37,530 nt of DNA from a virus. The stretch lies in IMG/VR virus record IMGVR_UViG_3300028417_000011, positions 1 through 37,530 of that record; one strand, 5' to 3'. The stretch's first letter is position 1, and the number at the start of each line of letters is the position of its first letter. Made by a program: the position numbers and the translations under genes. A model generated the notes under the pieces. It did no database searches. It saw only the letters and a program-made list of their open reading frames with translations, and was not told the origin of the DNA. Positions 1-7,304 of the stretch are shown piece after piece.

Positions 1-120
1 GTTTGTATAAGATTTGTGAGACCTAAAATCCGAAGGATTTTCGGTTTAAGCAAATCGGTTTGTTAGTATGTTTATCGTTTTGTTTCAAATCAAATTTAAG
101 CATAAATTTTATACGGTGTT
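1..120. repeat. attC-like hairpin element A (cut by window edge)
   Basis: This non-coding stretch ends at the GTT of the opening arm of the first host cassette. It holds a perfect small hairpin (AAAATCC 25-31, loop GAA, GGATTTT 35-41). An outer stem pairs GTATAA near position 5 with TTATAC near 109-114. The architecture, an outer GTATA/TATAC stem enclosing CCGAAGG-type mini-hairpins, matches element C at 36976-37100. Its 5' end lies outside the window. The integron-like reading is inferred from geometry; no integrase is visible. Confidence 0.5.
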
Positions 121-132
121 GGCATTAGTTTA

Positions 133-877
133 TTATTCTTTAAATAAACTTAAAAAAGATATGGTGTTTTCAATTTTAAGTTGAACACTTGGATTATCTA
201 TTGATTTATTGTCAAGTTTAAATGTATCAATAATACCTTGTGAAGCATTTTCGAAAGCTTTGGAATTTAATAATTTTTCACTTAATTTAAATACATATTC
301 CTCTTCTTTTATATTTGTTTTATATGGAACTTTATATTTAATAGCATATTTTAATAGAAAATTTAAATTTTTATCATTTTTAATTAAATCATTAATAATT
401 GAATTATCTATAACAGAACCAGCCCAATTTTGATTTTCAGCTTTATTGTGAGCATCTATGATTCCTCTACCATAAAGGCATCTAACAGAATAAGAACCTC
501 CTTTTTTATTCTCACTATTTCCATTTACAAATCGTATTTTTCCTTTTATTATAGAACCTCTGACAGGGAAATTATAAGAGACTTGTTTTCTGTTGAATTC
601 ATAAGAGACTTTTATTAGTTCTTTGAGTGCTTCTATACTACATTCATTAGTCCAAAATACAATTGTATCAGAAATATTTATGCAATTTAATGTTGAATTT
701 GAAACATCTGCCAATATTAGCCCAGACATTGGTTTTTCATAGTTACCTAAACTTAATGAAAATTCTATATCTCGAAAAACATGCCCCATTCTTCTAAATT
801 AGTATTTCGTCTTCATTGTTTAAAATGAACTCCTTAAAACCTAAAAGGTCGAAATATGCCAAATAAACTTCTTTCAT
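133..877 (-). pseudogene. Class III nucleotidyl cyclase-like protein, frameshifted
   Basis: The main frame (133-789, 218 codons) carries a cyclase-homology-like pattern: an ISDT motif after a hydrophobic strand, then FPVRGSIIKGKI, then a GRGIIDAHNKAE...NWAG segment. It lacks the family's opening strand. That strand is present just upstream in another frame: an ATG at 877-875 opens 27 codons including AYFDLLGFKEF, the usual start of these proteins, and stops at 796-794. A one-base shift around 790-800 would join them smoothly. The gene is therefore either broken by an indel or affected by a sequencing error. The catalytic metal residues look degenerate even in the intact frame, as in many proteins of this group, so enzymatic activity is uncertain. 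It is the second gene of host cassette 1. Confidence 0.6.
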
Positions 878-909
878 TTTTAGATTTTTAAAACCAGTGT
901 TAAACTTGT

Positions 910-1215
910 TTAATAAATGGAATCGTGAACAGGTAAAAGCATTGGTGCTCCATCCGTATCTTTGTAAAATGTGTCATAACCATTAATCTGACTTATGTTT
1001 ACATCAATAATTTGACCTGAATTTATTTTAACATTTATAGAACCGTCTTCATTTAGGGGAACTAAACCATAATTTTTATTCAATTCAAAACTGTCAATTA
1101 ATGGTTTTTCATTAGCGTATGTTTTTGGTATGAGTTCTAAATCTTTTAAAGTCATAAAAGTTAAATTAATTGCTATGATTGTTAAAACTCCTTTGGTGTA
1201 AGTGTCGATTTTCAT
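910..1215 (-). CDS. Small membrane-anchored hypothetical protein
   Basis: This 101-residue protein has a hydrophobic segment near residues 8-24 after a short polar N-terminus (MKIDTYTKG), which suggests a single N-terminal anchor or uncleaved signal. The rest is polar, with strands such as NVKINSGQIIDVNISQ, and would lie outside the membrane. I do not recognise the family. It is the first gene of host cassette 1, about 36 nt inside the opening arm and 33 nt upstream of the cyclase-like pseudogene, so the two were probably transcribed together. Confidence 0.6.
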   Translation of the reverse strand: MKIDTYTKGVLTIIAINLTFMTLKDLELIPKTYANEKPLIDSFELNKNYGLVPLNEDGSINVKINSGQIIDVNISQINGYDTFYKDTDGAPMLLPVHDSIY

Positions 1216-1258
1216 TTTTACTTATTTATAAAATTTATATTTTGTATTAATTAATGCC

Positions 1259-1301
1259 AACGGTTTAGGCTAGGAAAAGTTGCGATTGGTAAATCGTACT
1301 T
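1259..1301. repeat. attC-like hairpin element B, left half (interrupted by prophage)
   Basis: The sequence runs from AACGG into GGAAAAGTTGCGATTGGTAA and ATCGTACTT, where it stops abruptly. The missing half is at 36186-36270. Joined across the phage, the two halves rebuild a stem GGAAAAGT/ACTTTTCC plus CGATT/AATCG. The same element is intact, in inverted hairpin orientation, at 37406-37528. The final TACTT (1297-1301) is one copy of the phage target duplication. Confidence 0.7.
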
Positions 1302-1308
1302 AAGGGGG

Positions 1309-1408
1309 TAAAAACAACATGTACTAATCCTTTATTATATTTTTGCCTGATATTTCCCATAGAATAAGGCTTTTAACAAATATAGACAAAAAACCACATG
1401 TCCTAATA
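1309..1408 (+). promoter_or_regulatory. Left-end transposase binding sites (L1, L2)
   Basis: Two related sites are visible, AAAACAACATGTACTAAT at 1311-1328 and AAAACCACATGTCCTAAT at 1390-1407, with their ACATG cores 79 bp apart. The second matches, in inverted orientation, the right-end repeat around 36124-36144 (AAAACCACATGTCCTA). In Mu-like phages the transposase binds several such sites at each end to assemble the transpososome. Function is inferred from position and repetition. Confidence 0.65.
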
Positions 1409-1521
1409 GATTGAATTACCTTAAATTTTGCTTAATTTATTTAAAGGATTGTTAAATGCCCTTTTAAAGTTTCTTTAATATTTTATTAAAAACTGTTTAA
1501 ACTACTATTAAATAAGTGCTT

Positions 1522-1553
1522 AAAGGTATTTTAATAGTATTGATACCTTTTTA
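1522..1553. terminator. Terminator-like hairpin near the phage left end
   Basis: AAAGGTAT (1522-1529) pairs with ATACCTTT (1543-1550) around a 13-nt loop. The stem runs into further T on the plus strand, so it would best stop rightward transcription entering the prophage from the host. It may also end the leftward repressor transcript. Confidence 0.45.
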
Positions 1554-1630
1554 AGATTCAGAGTTAAATGCTTAATTTTAAATAGCAAACAACCATTTTT
1601 TATTTAGGGTAAATGAATAAAATGCAGTAG

Positions 1631-1665
1631 TTGGGTGTAGTGTTGGGTGTAGTTTTTGGGTGTAG
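1631..1665. repeat. Three direct copies of TTGGGTGTAG
   Basis: Exact 10-bp copies lie at 1631-1640, 1643-1652 and 1656-1665 (12-13 bp spacing). A weaker variant TTAGGGTGTTTG follows at about 1694. The spacing of a little over one helical turn suggests protein binding sites stacked on one face of the DNA. They sit between the left-end transposase sites and the 3' end of the repressor gene. Confidence 0.7.
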
Positions 1666-1762
1666 TTTTGCTAAATAATGGCTATTTTTAGCTTAGGGTG
1701 TTTGTATTTATACATTGTTTTAGCTGTAAAATATAGGTACTTGTATAAGGGGTAAATGTAAT

Positions 1763-2452
1763 TTAACTCATTGAATTTATGCGAATAATTGCCTTTACTA
1801 AAGCTAATGCTTTTATTCTTGATTTAAGTATATGTCGTTCTTGGTGATTTTTGTTTTGCGAAACTAATTTAACCCACTCTTCTCCTTTGTCACTATGTTG
1901 TATATATTTAACGGTGATATACTCTTCATCATCAGTTTCTACTGATAATAAGTACATTTCACCCCAAAATATATCATTTCCGATATCGTGTATTTGCTTA
2001 TACATAATAATATCTCCACTTTTAAGCAAGGGGTACATGCTATCTCCAGTAACTTTTATAGCTCCATCGCACTTGGGTAAGTTGGGTATTGATATGTGAT
2101 CTATTGGGTTTTGTGCCGAAACATCTTTAAATAATGGAACCAAACCAGCAACAGCTTCAATATCATACAATGGTATAAGTTGATTTCCATTGTTAATACG
2201 ATCTGTTTTTAAAGTATAAACTCCTTGAGCTTCATTTACTTCTGTAATGTCTTTTATCATTTTTCCCTTACCAGTAAGAAGCCATTCAGCATTAATGTCA
2301 GGATAATACGCTAATATATTCGCATATTTATCAGTACTTATTTCTCTGCTTTTATCTAAAAAGCCATTAGATAAGCCTAAATCTTTATGAAACTTATATC
2401 GTGTAATACCTTTAAAATCAATATATTGTTTGATTCTATCTGTTATTTTCAT
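1763..2452 (-). CDS. Phage repressor, HTH + S24/LexA-type peptidase
   Basis: This is the master lysogeny repressor candidate. The N-terminal 60 residues form a helix-turn-helix domain ending in the typical INAEWLLTGKGKM segment. Residues 90-225 form an S24 peptidase-like domain with nucleophile Ser138 in GDSMYPLLKSGDI, general base Lys182 in ITVKYIQ, and an Ala102-Gly103 cleavage site in VAGLVP. This layout is that of LexA/CI-like repressors that cleave themselves when RecA is activated, so induction by DNA damage is likely. I start it at the ATG at 2452. An open frame runs 46 codons further upstream but is hydrophobic, overlaps the operator and is implausible. The gene is transcribed away from the transposition operon, as in Mu. 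Confidence 0.85.
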   Translation of the reverse strand: MKITDRIKQYIDFKGITRYKFHKDLGLSNGFLDKSREISTDKYANILAYYPDINAEWLLTGKGKMIKDITEVNEAQGVYTLKTDRINNGNQLIPLYDIEAVAGLVPLFKDVSAQNPIDHISIPNLPKCDGAIKVTGDSMYPLLKSGDIIMYKQIHDIGNDIFWGEMYLLSVETDDEEYITVKYIQHSDKGEEWVKLVSQNKNHQERHILKSRIKALALVKAIIRINSMS

Positions 2453-2522
2453 ACTAAACTTAGAATATATTTGTATAATATTAGAATATATTAGTATATT
2501 TGTACTGCAAAGAACAAAATAC
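2453..2522. promoter_or_regulatory. Early operator/promoter region between repressor and ner-like gene
   Basis: TTAGAATATATT occurs twice as a direct repeat (2460-2471 and 2481-2492; 21 bp, two helical turns). Two Bacteroidetes -7 boxes of the form TATATTTG lie at 2466-2473 and 2495-2502. The second would start the rightward early transcript near 2509, 14 nt before the ATG at 2523. The first supplies a TTTG at a -33-like distance. The repeats overlap both boxes, which is what a repressor operator should do. Binding is inferred, not shown. Confidence 0.65.
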
Positions 2523-2792
2523 ATGAGCGAAAATACAAAATTAAAAACAAGATGTCCTAAAAAAGACACTACAAGTACAAAAAAGGACATTTCATTATCT
2601 AAAAATTATATGTTTTCTGAAACTGAAGTTGCAAAACTAGCTAACTGTTCGGTTTCATACGTAAAGAAACTTAGATCAGGCGTAGTAGATACTAAAAGTA
2701 ATCTTGCTCAAAGAGTCTTAGCTATAGATGAGTTAGCTAATAATAGTAAATCTATCCTAATACAAGAAATAGAACGAATAGTAAAACTATAA
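2523..2792 (+). CDS. Small HTH DNA-binding protein, Ner-like early regulator
   Basis: This 89-residue basic protein has a helix-turn-helix pattern around residues 33-56 (FSETEVAKLANCSVSYVKKLRSG) after a lysine- and threonine-rich N-terminus. It is the first gene of the rightward operon, directly ahead of the transposase and divergent from the repressor. Ner or Cro occupies that place in Mu-like phages. I start it at the ATG at 2523 because upstream codons in the same frame run through the promoter. A role in turning down the early promoter after infection is inferred from position. Confidence 0.65.
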   Translation: MSENTKLKTRCPKKDTTSTKKDISLSKNYMFSETEVAKLANCSVSYVKKLRSGVVDTKSNLAQRVLAIDELANNSKSILIQEIERIVKL

Positions 2793-2794
2793 GT

Positions 2795-4792
2795 ATGATT
2801 TACCTAGGAAGTACATTATGTTTAGAATACAGTGAACTTGTACCTGTTGTTATGAATAGAGATAATTTCTATCATCATAGGGGTAATGGTAATTTAACAG
2901 CTCATGGAGTGGGGGGTAACGGAAGAAAAGTATTGATTGAATATGAGTCAATGCCTAGTAAATACAAGGAAGCTACTAAAGAATACTATGGATGCCCTTA
3001 TATATATGCATCAAAACAACCAATTTTACAAAGTTTAGAGTTTGATACTAAAGCTCAGGACTTCTATCATAAATATACGCTTCCAAATGGTATTAAGTTA
3101 CCAAGTTCAAACTATAATTTAAATGGTAAGGCTCAAATTAACTATGTACAACGCTATACAGAGTGTGCTACTTGGTTAAATATGCTAATTAGATTGGTAA
3201 ATGATAAGGCCGCTTTAAAGCGTGAATTGAATATATCAATTGGTAAGTTTTGGGAAACAGCTTGCGATATGATTAAAACTAAGAAAGTAAGCTTACCAGC
3301 AACTCCTAAACGTTTAAAGATTAAGATTAAATACTATCAAATGGGCGGTTATGAAGCCCTTATAGAAAAACACAAGTTTGGTAACAGTTATAGTAAAAAG
3401 GTTGTTGGGGAAGTTGCTGAAGCTTTATTAAAAGAACTATTATCATTAAGAAATAAACACGCTGATACCACGATAGCTTCAGAATATAATAAATGGGCTA
3501 TTTCTGAGGGGTTAAAGCCCATAACCCCTGAAGCTGTTGGGTACTGGCGTAAAAAGTGGCATAACGAGCTTATTTTAGAGCGTGAAGGTATGGGTAAAAC
3601 ATATACTAAGCTATCTAAACAAGGTAAACGTAAACGCCCATCTGCACCGCTATTACTAATTAATTCAGATGACAATGTTTTGGATTTATACTTTAGAGCT
3701 AATGGCAATGATTGGCACAGGCCAGTATTGTATGTAGTTATTGATGCTTTCAATGATTATATTTTAGGTTACGCAATGGGAGCAAGTGTTACTAAGGAAT
3801 TAGTAAAAGAAGCTTATAGAAATGCCAATAGGCATGTAATGGAATTAACAGGAGATTCTTACTGCTGGCAACAATTACAAACCGATAGATGGGGTATTAG
3901 TGGTAAAAACACTACAGAACTTGAGCATTTTTATAACAGTATGGGAACATTTACGCCAGCTGGATTAAAAAACTCTCAAGCTAAATATGTTGAACGTTCT
4001 TTCGGTACAGTTTGGCATACAATGCTTAAAAAATTATTTCCAAATAACTATAGTGGCCATAACCTTACAGCAAAGCAAAAATTAAATCCTGACAACCTCA
4101 AACCAACTTATTTTCCTTCAATTGATGATGCTCCAGAGCAAGTAGATCTATTTATACAGGCTATGCGCCAAACAAAGCGTAAAAATTGCGAATTAACTCG
4201 CCAACAGGAGTGGGTAAAAGCATTTACTGAAAGCGAAAAATCACAAAGTAAACTGTTGTCTCCTGAAATGAGATTACAAATATTTGGTAAACGACACAGC
4301 TACACTAATAAAATTACATCATCAGGTGTAACGCCAATATTATTGGGTGAAAAGCGAATATATGAATTATCTCAAGATACCATTTTTGAGCATATAGACA
4401 GAAAAGTACAAGTAATTTATGATGATCATGATTTATCTACGGTTTTAATTACTGATGGTAAAGGTTTACGCTTCTTAGCTAATGAATATAAGTTATTGCC
4501 TAGTGCTATTGCAGATTATGAAGAAGGAGATAAAGCTAGAATTAATCATTTACTACAAGAAAAGAAAATAGTACTACCAAAAATACAACACTTAATAGAA
4601 AGCCGTAAAGAAGTACTTCAACGTGCTAAAATTGATGCGGAAAGTAGATTGAAAGCTGGAGTATTAGTAAAAGAAATTACTCATAAAGATCAAATGCTTA
4701 TTACAGCAGCTAATAATGGAGCTTCCATTGAAATTGAGCCTGAAAGTGATGAGGAGATAGATATTTATAAGTCAATATTAAATAGAAATTAA
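2795..4792 (+). CDS. Mu A-type DDE transposase
   Basis: This 665-residue enzyme joins the phage ends to target DNA during integration and replicative transposition. The catalytic core has Asp317 (VVIDAFNDYILG), Asp364 (LQTDRWG) and Glu400 (KYVERSFGTVW). The 35-residue gap between the last two is the classic DD(35)E spacing. The N-terminal ~100 residues resemble the site-specific DNA-binding domain of MuA. Residues after ~500 form the beta-barrel and the helical tail that in Mu contacts MuB. Length matches MuA (663). It starts 2 nt after the ner-like gene and is followed by the MuB homologue, forming the transposition operon. No key residue is missing. Confidence 0.95.
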   Translation: MIYLGSTLCLEYSELVPVVMNRDNFYHHRGNGNLTAHGVGGNGRKVLIEYESMPSKYKEATKEYYGCPYIYASKQPILQSLEFDTKAQDFYHKYTLPNGIKLPSSNYNLNGKAQINYVQRYTECATWLNMLIRLVNDKAALKRELNISIGKFWETACDMIKTKKVSLPATPKRLKIKIKYYQMGGYEALIEKHKFGNSYSKKVVGEVAEALLKELLSLRNKHADTTIASEYNKWAISEGLKPITPEAVGYWRKKWHNELILEREGMGKTYTKLSKQGKRKRPSAPLLLINSDDNVLDLYFRANGNDWHRPVLYVVIDAFNDYILGYAMGASVTKELVKEAYRNANRHVMELTGDSYCWQQLQTDRWGISGKNTTELEHFYNSMGTFTPAGLKNSQAKYVERSFGTVWHTMLKKLFPNNYSGHNLTAKQKLNPDNLKPTYFPSIDDAPEQVDLFIQAMRQTKRKNCELTRQQEWVKAFTESEKSQSKLLSPEMRLQIFGKRHSYTNKITSSGVTPILLGEKRIYELSQDTIFEHIDRKVQVIYDDHDLSTVLITDGKGLRFLANEYKLLPSAIADYEEGDKARINHLLQEKKIVLPKIQHLIESRKEVLQRAKIDAESRLKAGVLVKEITHKDQMLITAANNGASIEIEPESDEEIDIYKSILNRN

Positions 4793-4809
4793 TTAAAACA
4801 AGTAACAAA

Positions 4810-5673
4810 ATGAATGAAAATCAACAAATTTCAGATGCATTAAAAATGCAAATTACAAATGATTTAAGGCAGTATGTAGCTAATGTAGCTGGAGGTAGTG
4901 CCAATAAAGCAAGTAAGCTGTTAAAAAACATTAGTAACGGTTACATTAGTTTAGTATTAAATGAGAAATGGGAAAGCATAAGTGATGATGCTTGGCGTAA
5001 TTTACAAAAACAAGTTAGTAAAAAAGATGAGTGGGTTATTGTTGAAACTAGAGGTTATAAGTTTTTAAGCCAATTGTTTGTAGATGCTCGTTTACACTCA
5101 AATACGTTTGGTATTATAGGTAAAACTGGCTATGGTAAAACCGAGACGGCTAAACTAGTTTTAGAAGAAAATGTTTTTGTAGTAAAGGCAAATGAATATT
5201 TTACAAGTCGTGATTTCTTAGAAGAAATATTACGCTTAATGGGTAAAAATGGCGCTGGATATTCTATTGCAGGAATGATGAAGCAAATAATAACTAACCT
5301 ATTAAAACTTCAAAATCCATTAATAATAATTGATGAAGCAGATAAGTTGAACGATAAGGTGTTGTACTTCTTTATTTCATTGTACAATGCTTTAGAAGGA
5401 AAATGTGGCCTAATAATTATTGCAACTCCATATTTAAAGAAAAAAATTGATGATGGCTTAATGCGAAATAAGAAAGGCTATGCTGAAATATACTCTCGTA
5501 TTGGTAGAAACTTCCTAGAAGTTCCAAAACCTTCTAAAAACGATATAACTGCAATTGTACAGGCAAATGGTATCACTGATCCGCAAACTATAAATAGTAT
5601 TTACAACAGTTGTGGTGATGATTTACGTAGTGTTAAGCTTTTGGTACACGCTAACTTAAAAGCATCCGCATAA
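4810..5673 (+). CDS. Mu B-type transposition ATPase / target-site selector
   Basis: This 287-residue AAA+ ATPase has a Walker A at 104-111 (GKTGYGKT) and a Walker B with Asp175-Glu176 in LIIIDEADKL. The N-terminal ~75 residues form a helix-turn-helix-like domain (ASKLLKNISNGYISLVLNEKW), as in MuB. MuB binds target DNA, recruits the MuA complex and protects the phage's own DNA from self-insertion. Length is close to MuB (312). It follows the transposase by 17 nt and its stop overlaps the next start (TAATG). Confidence 0.92.
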   Translation: MNENQQISDALKMQITNDLRQYVANVAGGSANKASKLLKNISNGYISLVLNEKWESISDDAWRNLQKQVSKKDEWVIVETRGYKFLSQLFVDARLHSNTFGIIGKTGYGKTETAKLVLEENVFVVKANEYFTSRDFLEEILRLMGKNGAGYSIAGMMKQIITNLLKLQNPLIIIDEADKLNDKVLYFFISLYNALEGKCGLIIIATPYLKKKIDDGLMRNKKGYAEIYSRIGRNFLEVPKPSKNDITAIVQANGITDPQTINSIYNSCGDDLRSVKLLVHANLKASA

Positions 5674-6068
5674 TGCCAGTTTTAACACATATAGCCAAAG
5701 TAAAAAACGAAAACTTAACAGTAAAAAATAAAGTGCAAAATACACTTGGTTGGAGCAGTATAGAATATGCTGAGTTTCAAGAGAAAATGGGCTTAGACTA
5801 TTTAATGGAAGAGTTAGAAGGATGTTTAGACTATGTCAATTTAATAGCTAAAGAGAAACTATTTTGGAGCTGGTGGATTAACCATTGGGTGAAGCGTGAT
5901 ATTGCATTTTTAGCTGATGCTTATGGATTAAATGAACGTTGGTGTAGAAAGCTATATATAGCAAGAAACAACCCTAATTCAGCTTATTTTAACTTAAGTA
6001 TGAGCTTAATGAAACAAAGCTATGCTGTTATGATTGGAGAGCTTATAAAAGAAATCCATAATGATTGA
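5673..6068 (+). CDS. Early-operon protein of unknown function
   Basis: This 131-residue protein is not a family I recognise. The middle is aromatic and helical (LFWSWWINHWVKRDIAFLADAYGLNERWCRKLYIAR), and the LADAYGLNERWCRKLY portion could be a helix-turn-helix. The start overlaps the MuB stop by one base, and its end overlaps the next gene by 8 nt, so translational coupling in the transposition operon is likely. Confidence 0.75.
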   Translation: MPVLTHIAKVKNENLTVKNKVQNTLGWSSIEYAEFQEKMGLDYLMEELEGCLDYVNLIAKEKLFWSWWINHWVKRDIAFLADAYGLNERWCRKLYIARNNPNSAYFNLSMSLMKQSYAVMIGELIKEIHND

Positions 6069-6468
6069 AATTGTTACAACTTCAGTAGTAATAGCGTATG
6101 ATATAAGCTTGGATGATATAAGAGGTGAAAGTCGTAAAAAGCCGTTACCTGAAGCTCGTAGAATGATAGCTTTTTTATTATTTAAAAGCAGATTTAAACA
6201 AACAGAAATTGCAAATAAAATTAATTGCAGTAGATCATTAATTAGTAGAGCAGTTGAAAAACATTTATTTGAGCTTACTCATTATGAAGATGTTGCAAAA
6301 AAATACTTAAAAACAAAACGAATTATGAAAATCAATTTAGAGACAAGAATTAAACAATTAGAAAACTGGTTAACTGAAAATCCTGAAGCAGATTGGATTT
6401 TAAGACATGATAAAATTAAAGAGTTAGCAGATTTAAATGAAGAATTATCAGAATTATCAATTAATTAA
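6061..6468 (+). CDS. Stand-alone DnaA domain IV-like DNA-binding protein
   Basis: This 135-residue protein has residues ~10-80 that resemble the C-terminal DNA-binding domain of DnaA. A YDISLDDIRGESRKKPLPEAR segment corresponds to the basic loop region. RRMIAFLLFKSRFKQTEIANKI followed by NCSRSLISRAVEKH corresponds to the helix-turn-helix and the signature that contacts the DnaA box. The ATPase domain is absent. The C-terminal ~50 residues are a charged helix. It may bind host-type origin boxes or act as a regulator; either is inference. It overlaps the preceding gene by 8 nt. Confidence 0.65.
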   Translation: MIEIVTTSVVIAYDISLDDIRGESRKKPLPEARRMIAFLLFKSRFKQTEIANKINCSRSLISRAVEKHLFELTHYEDVAKKYLKTKRIMKINLETRIKQLENWLTENPEADWILRHDKIKELADLNEELSELSIN

Positions 6469-6478
6469 AAATAAAAAT

Positions 6479-7105
6479 ATGAACGTAGTAAATTTTAAAG
6501 CAAAAGACCAAGTTTGGCAAGATGAATCAGGTACTAATATACCTTACAACCGAATTAACAAAGTAGAACGTTTAATGGAGCGTTCAAGTGCTAAAATACT
6601 AAGAGAAGCTTTAGCTATAAATGCGAAGTTAGTTGCTTTTAGAGATACCATTAGTGATTTATCAATGGAGGCTTACGATGCTTTTATGGCATCTAAAAAG
6701 TCGTCTAAAAAAACAAAAGGGAATTTCACATGGTTTAATTTTAATAGAACTATAAAAATTGAAGTAAGCATTAGTGAGCCTATTAAGTTTGATGATCTTA
6801 CAATTGAAGCTGCTAAGAGTAAGTTTTATGCCTTTTTAGAAAAGAATGTTACCAGTAGTAATGATTTTGTAAAACCAATGATACTTGATGCCTTTCAAAC
6901 ACAAAGAAATGCTAAGCTAGATACTAATAGAGTGCTTAGTTTGGTACGTCATGAAGCTAAAATAAACAGTCCGTTATTTAGTGAAGCTGTAAAGCTTATT
7001 CAGCAGGCTATCAGAAGACCTAAAAGTAAAACATACTACAGAGTTTGGGTAAAAGATGAAGCTGGCCAATACAAAAATATTGAGTTAAATCTTTCAAGCT
7101 TATAA
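6479..7105 (+). CDS. DUF3164 family protein
   Basis: This 208-residue protein matches the DUF3164 family, found almost exclusively in Mu-like phages next to the transposition genes. Its WQDESG start, the long central helix (LMERSSAKILREALAINAKL), the GN..WFNFNRTIKIEV strand region, the LDTNRVLSLVRHE segment and the final SKTYYRVWVKDEAGQYKNI all fit. Function is unknown. I use the ATG at 6479; an earlier in-frame ATG at 6437 would overlap the preceding gene and adds a low-complexity extension. Confidence 0.85.
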   Translation: MNVVNFKAKDQVWQDESGTNIPYNRINKVERLMERSSAKILREALAINAKLVAFRDTISDLSMEAYDAFMASKKSSKKTKGNFTWFNFNRTIKIEVSISEPIKFDDLTIEAAKSKFYAFLEKNVTSSNDFVKPMILDAFQTQRNAKLDTNRVLSLVRHEAKINSPLFSEAVKLIQQAIRRPKSKTYYRVWVKDEAGQYKNIELNLSSL

Positions 7106-7109
7106 TAGA

Positions 7110-7304
7110 ATGAGTGTAGATATAAAAAAACTATCTGACGAGGAATTATCTGTAAATGGTAAGCGAGTATATAAAGATAGTAACGATAAGTGGGTAGGGC
7201 AAAACCTAAACAATATTGAGTCTAAGGCAGCCAATGAATATATAGCATCATTAGAACGCTATAATGATAAGAAAAATGAACTGAATGAAAGTACTAGGAG
7301 TTAA
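7110..7304 (+). CDS. Small hypothetical protein
   Basis: This 64-residue hydrophilic, charged protein (many Asp, Lys, Asn, Ser) has no recognisable domain. It starts 4 nt after the DUF3164 gene and overlaps the start of the ATPase gene by 20 nt, which supports it as a real operon member. Function is unknown. Confidence 0.6.
   Translation: MSVDIKKLSDEELSVNGKRVYKDSNDKWVGQNLNNIESKAANEYIASLERYNDKKNELNESTRS

Larger units (their letters stand above)
118..1261 (-). other. Host gene cassette 1 (integron-like, two leftward genes)
   Basis: The module is bounded by a perfect 10-bp inverted repeat, GTTGGCATTA at 118-127 and TAATGCCAAC at 1252-1261. Two genes on the minus strand fill it almost completely. 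The last stop codon lies 5 nt from the closing arm and the first start is about 36 nt from the opening arm. In integron cassettes the first bases of a cassette are complementary to the inverse core at its own end, and that is what is seen here. Calling it a mobile cassette is inference. Confidence 0.55.
1409..1762. other. Non-coding left-end region between end sites and repressor
   Basis: No credible gene is visible in these 354 bases. The stretch is very AT-rich. It holds a terminator-like hairpin (1522-1553) and three direct repeats (1631-1665), described separately. In Mu-like phages the outer left end commonly carries only transposase sites and regulatory DNA. Confidence 0.6.

Noticed and set aside
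209-618. Rightward open frames antisense to the cyclase-like gene
   Set aside because: They mirror the minus-strand coding frame, have skewed composition (many Ser, Phe, Ile) and no recognisable motif.
2453-2590. 46-codon upstream extension of the repressor
   Set aside because: It would run through the operator and the ner-like start and is hydrophobic nonsense; the HTH domain begins properly at the ATG at 2452.
3388-3753. Minus-strand frame inside the transposase gene
   Set aside because: It lies wholly within a clearly conserved DDE transposase and shows no family features.
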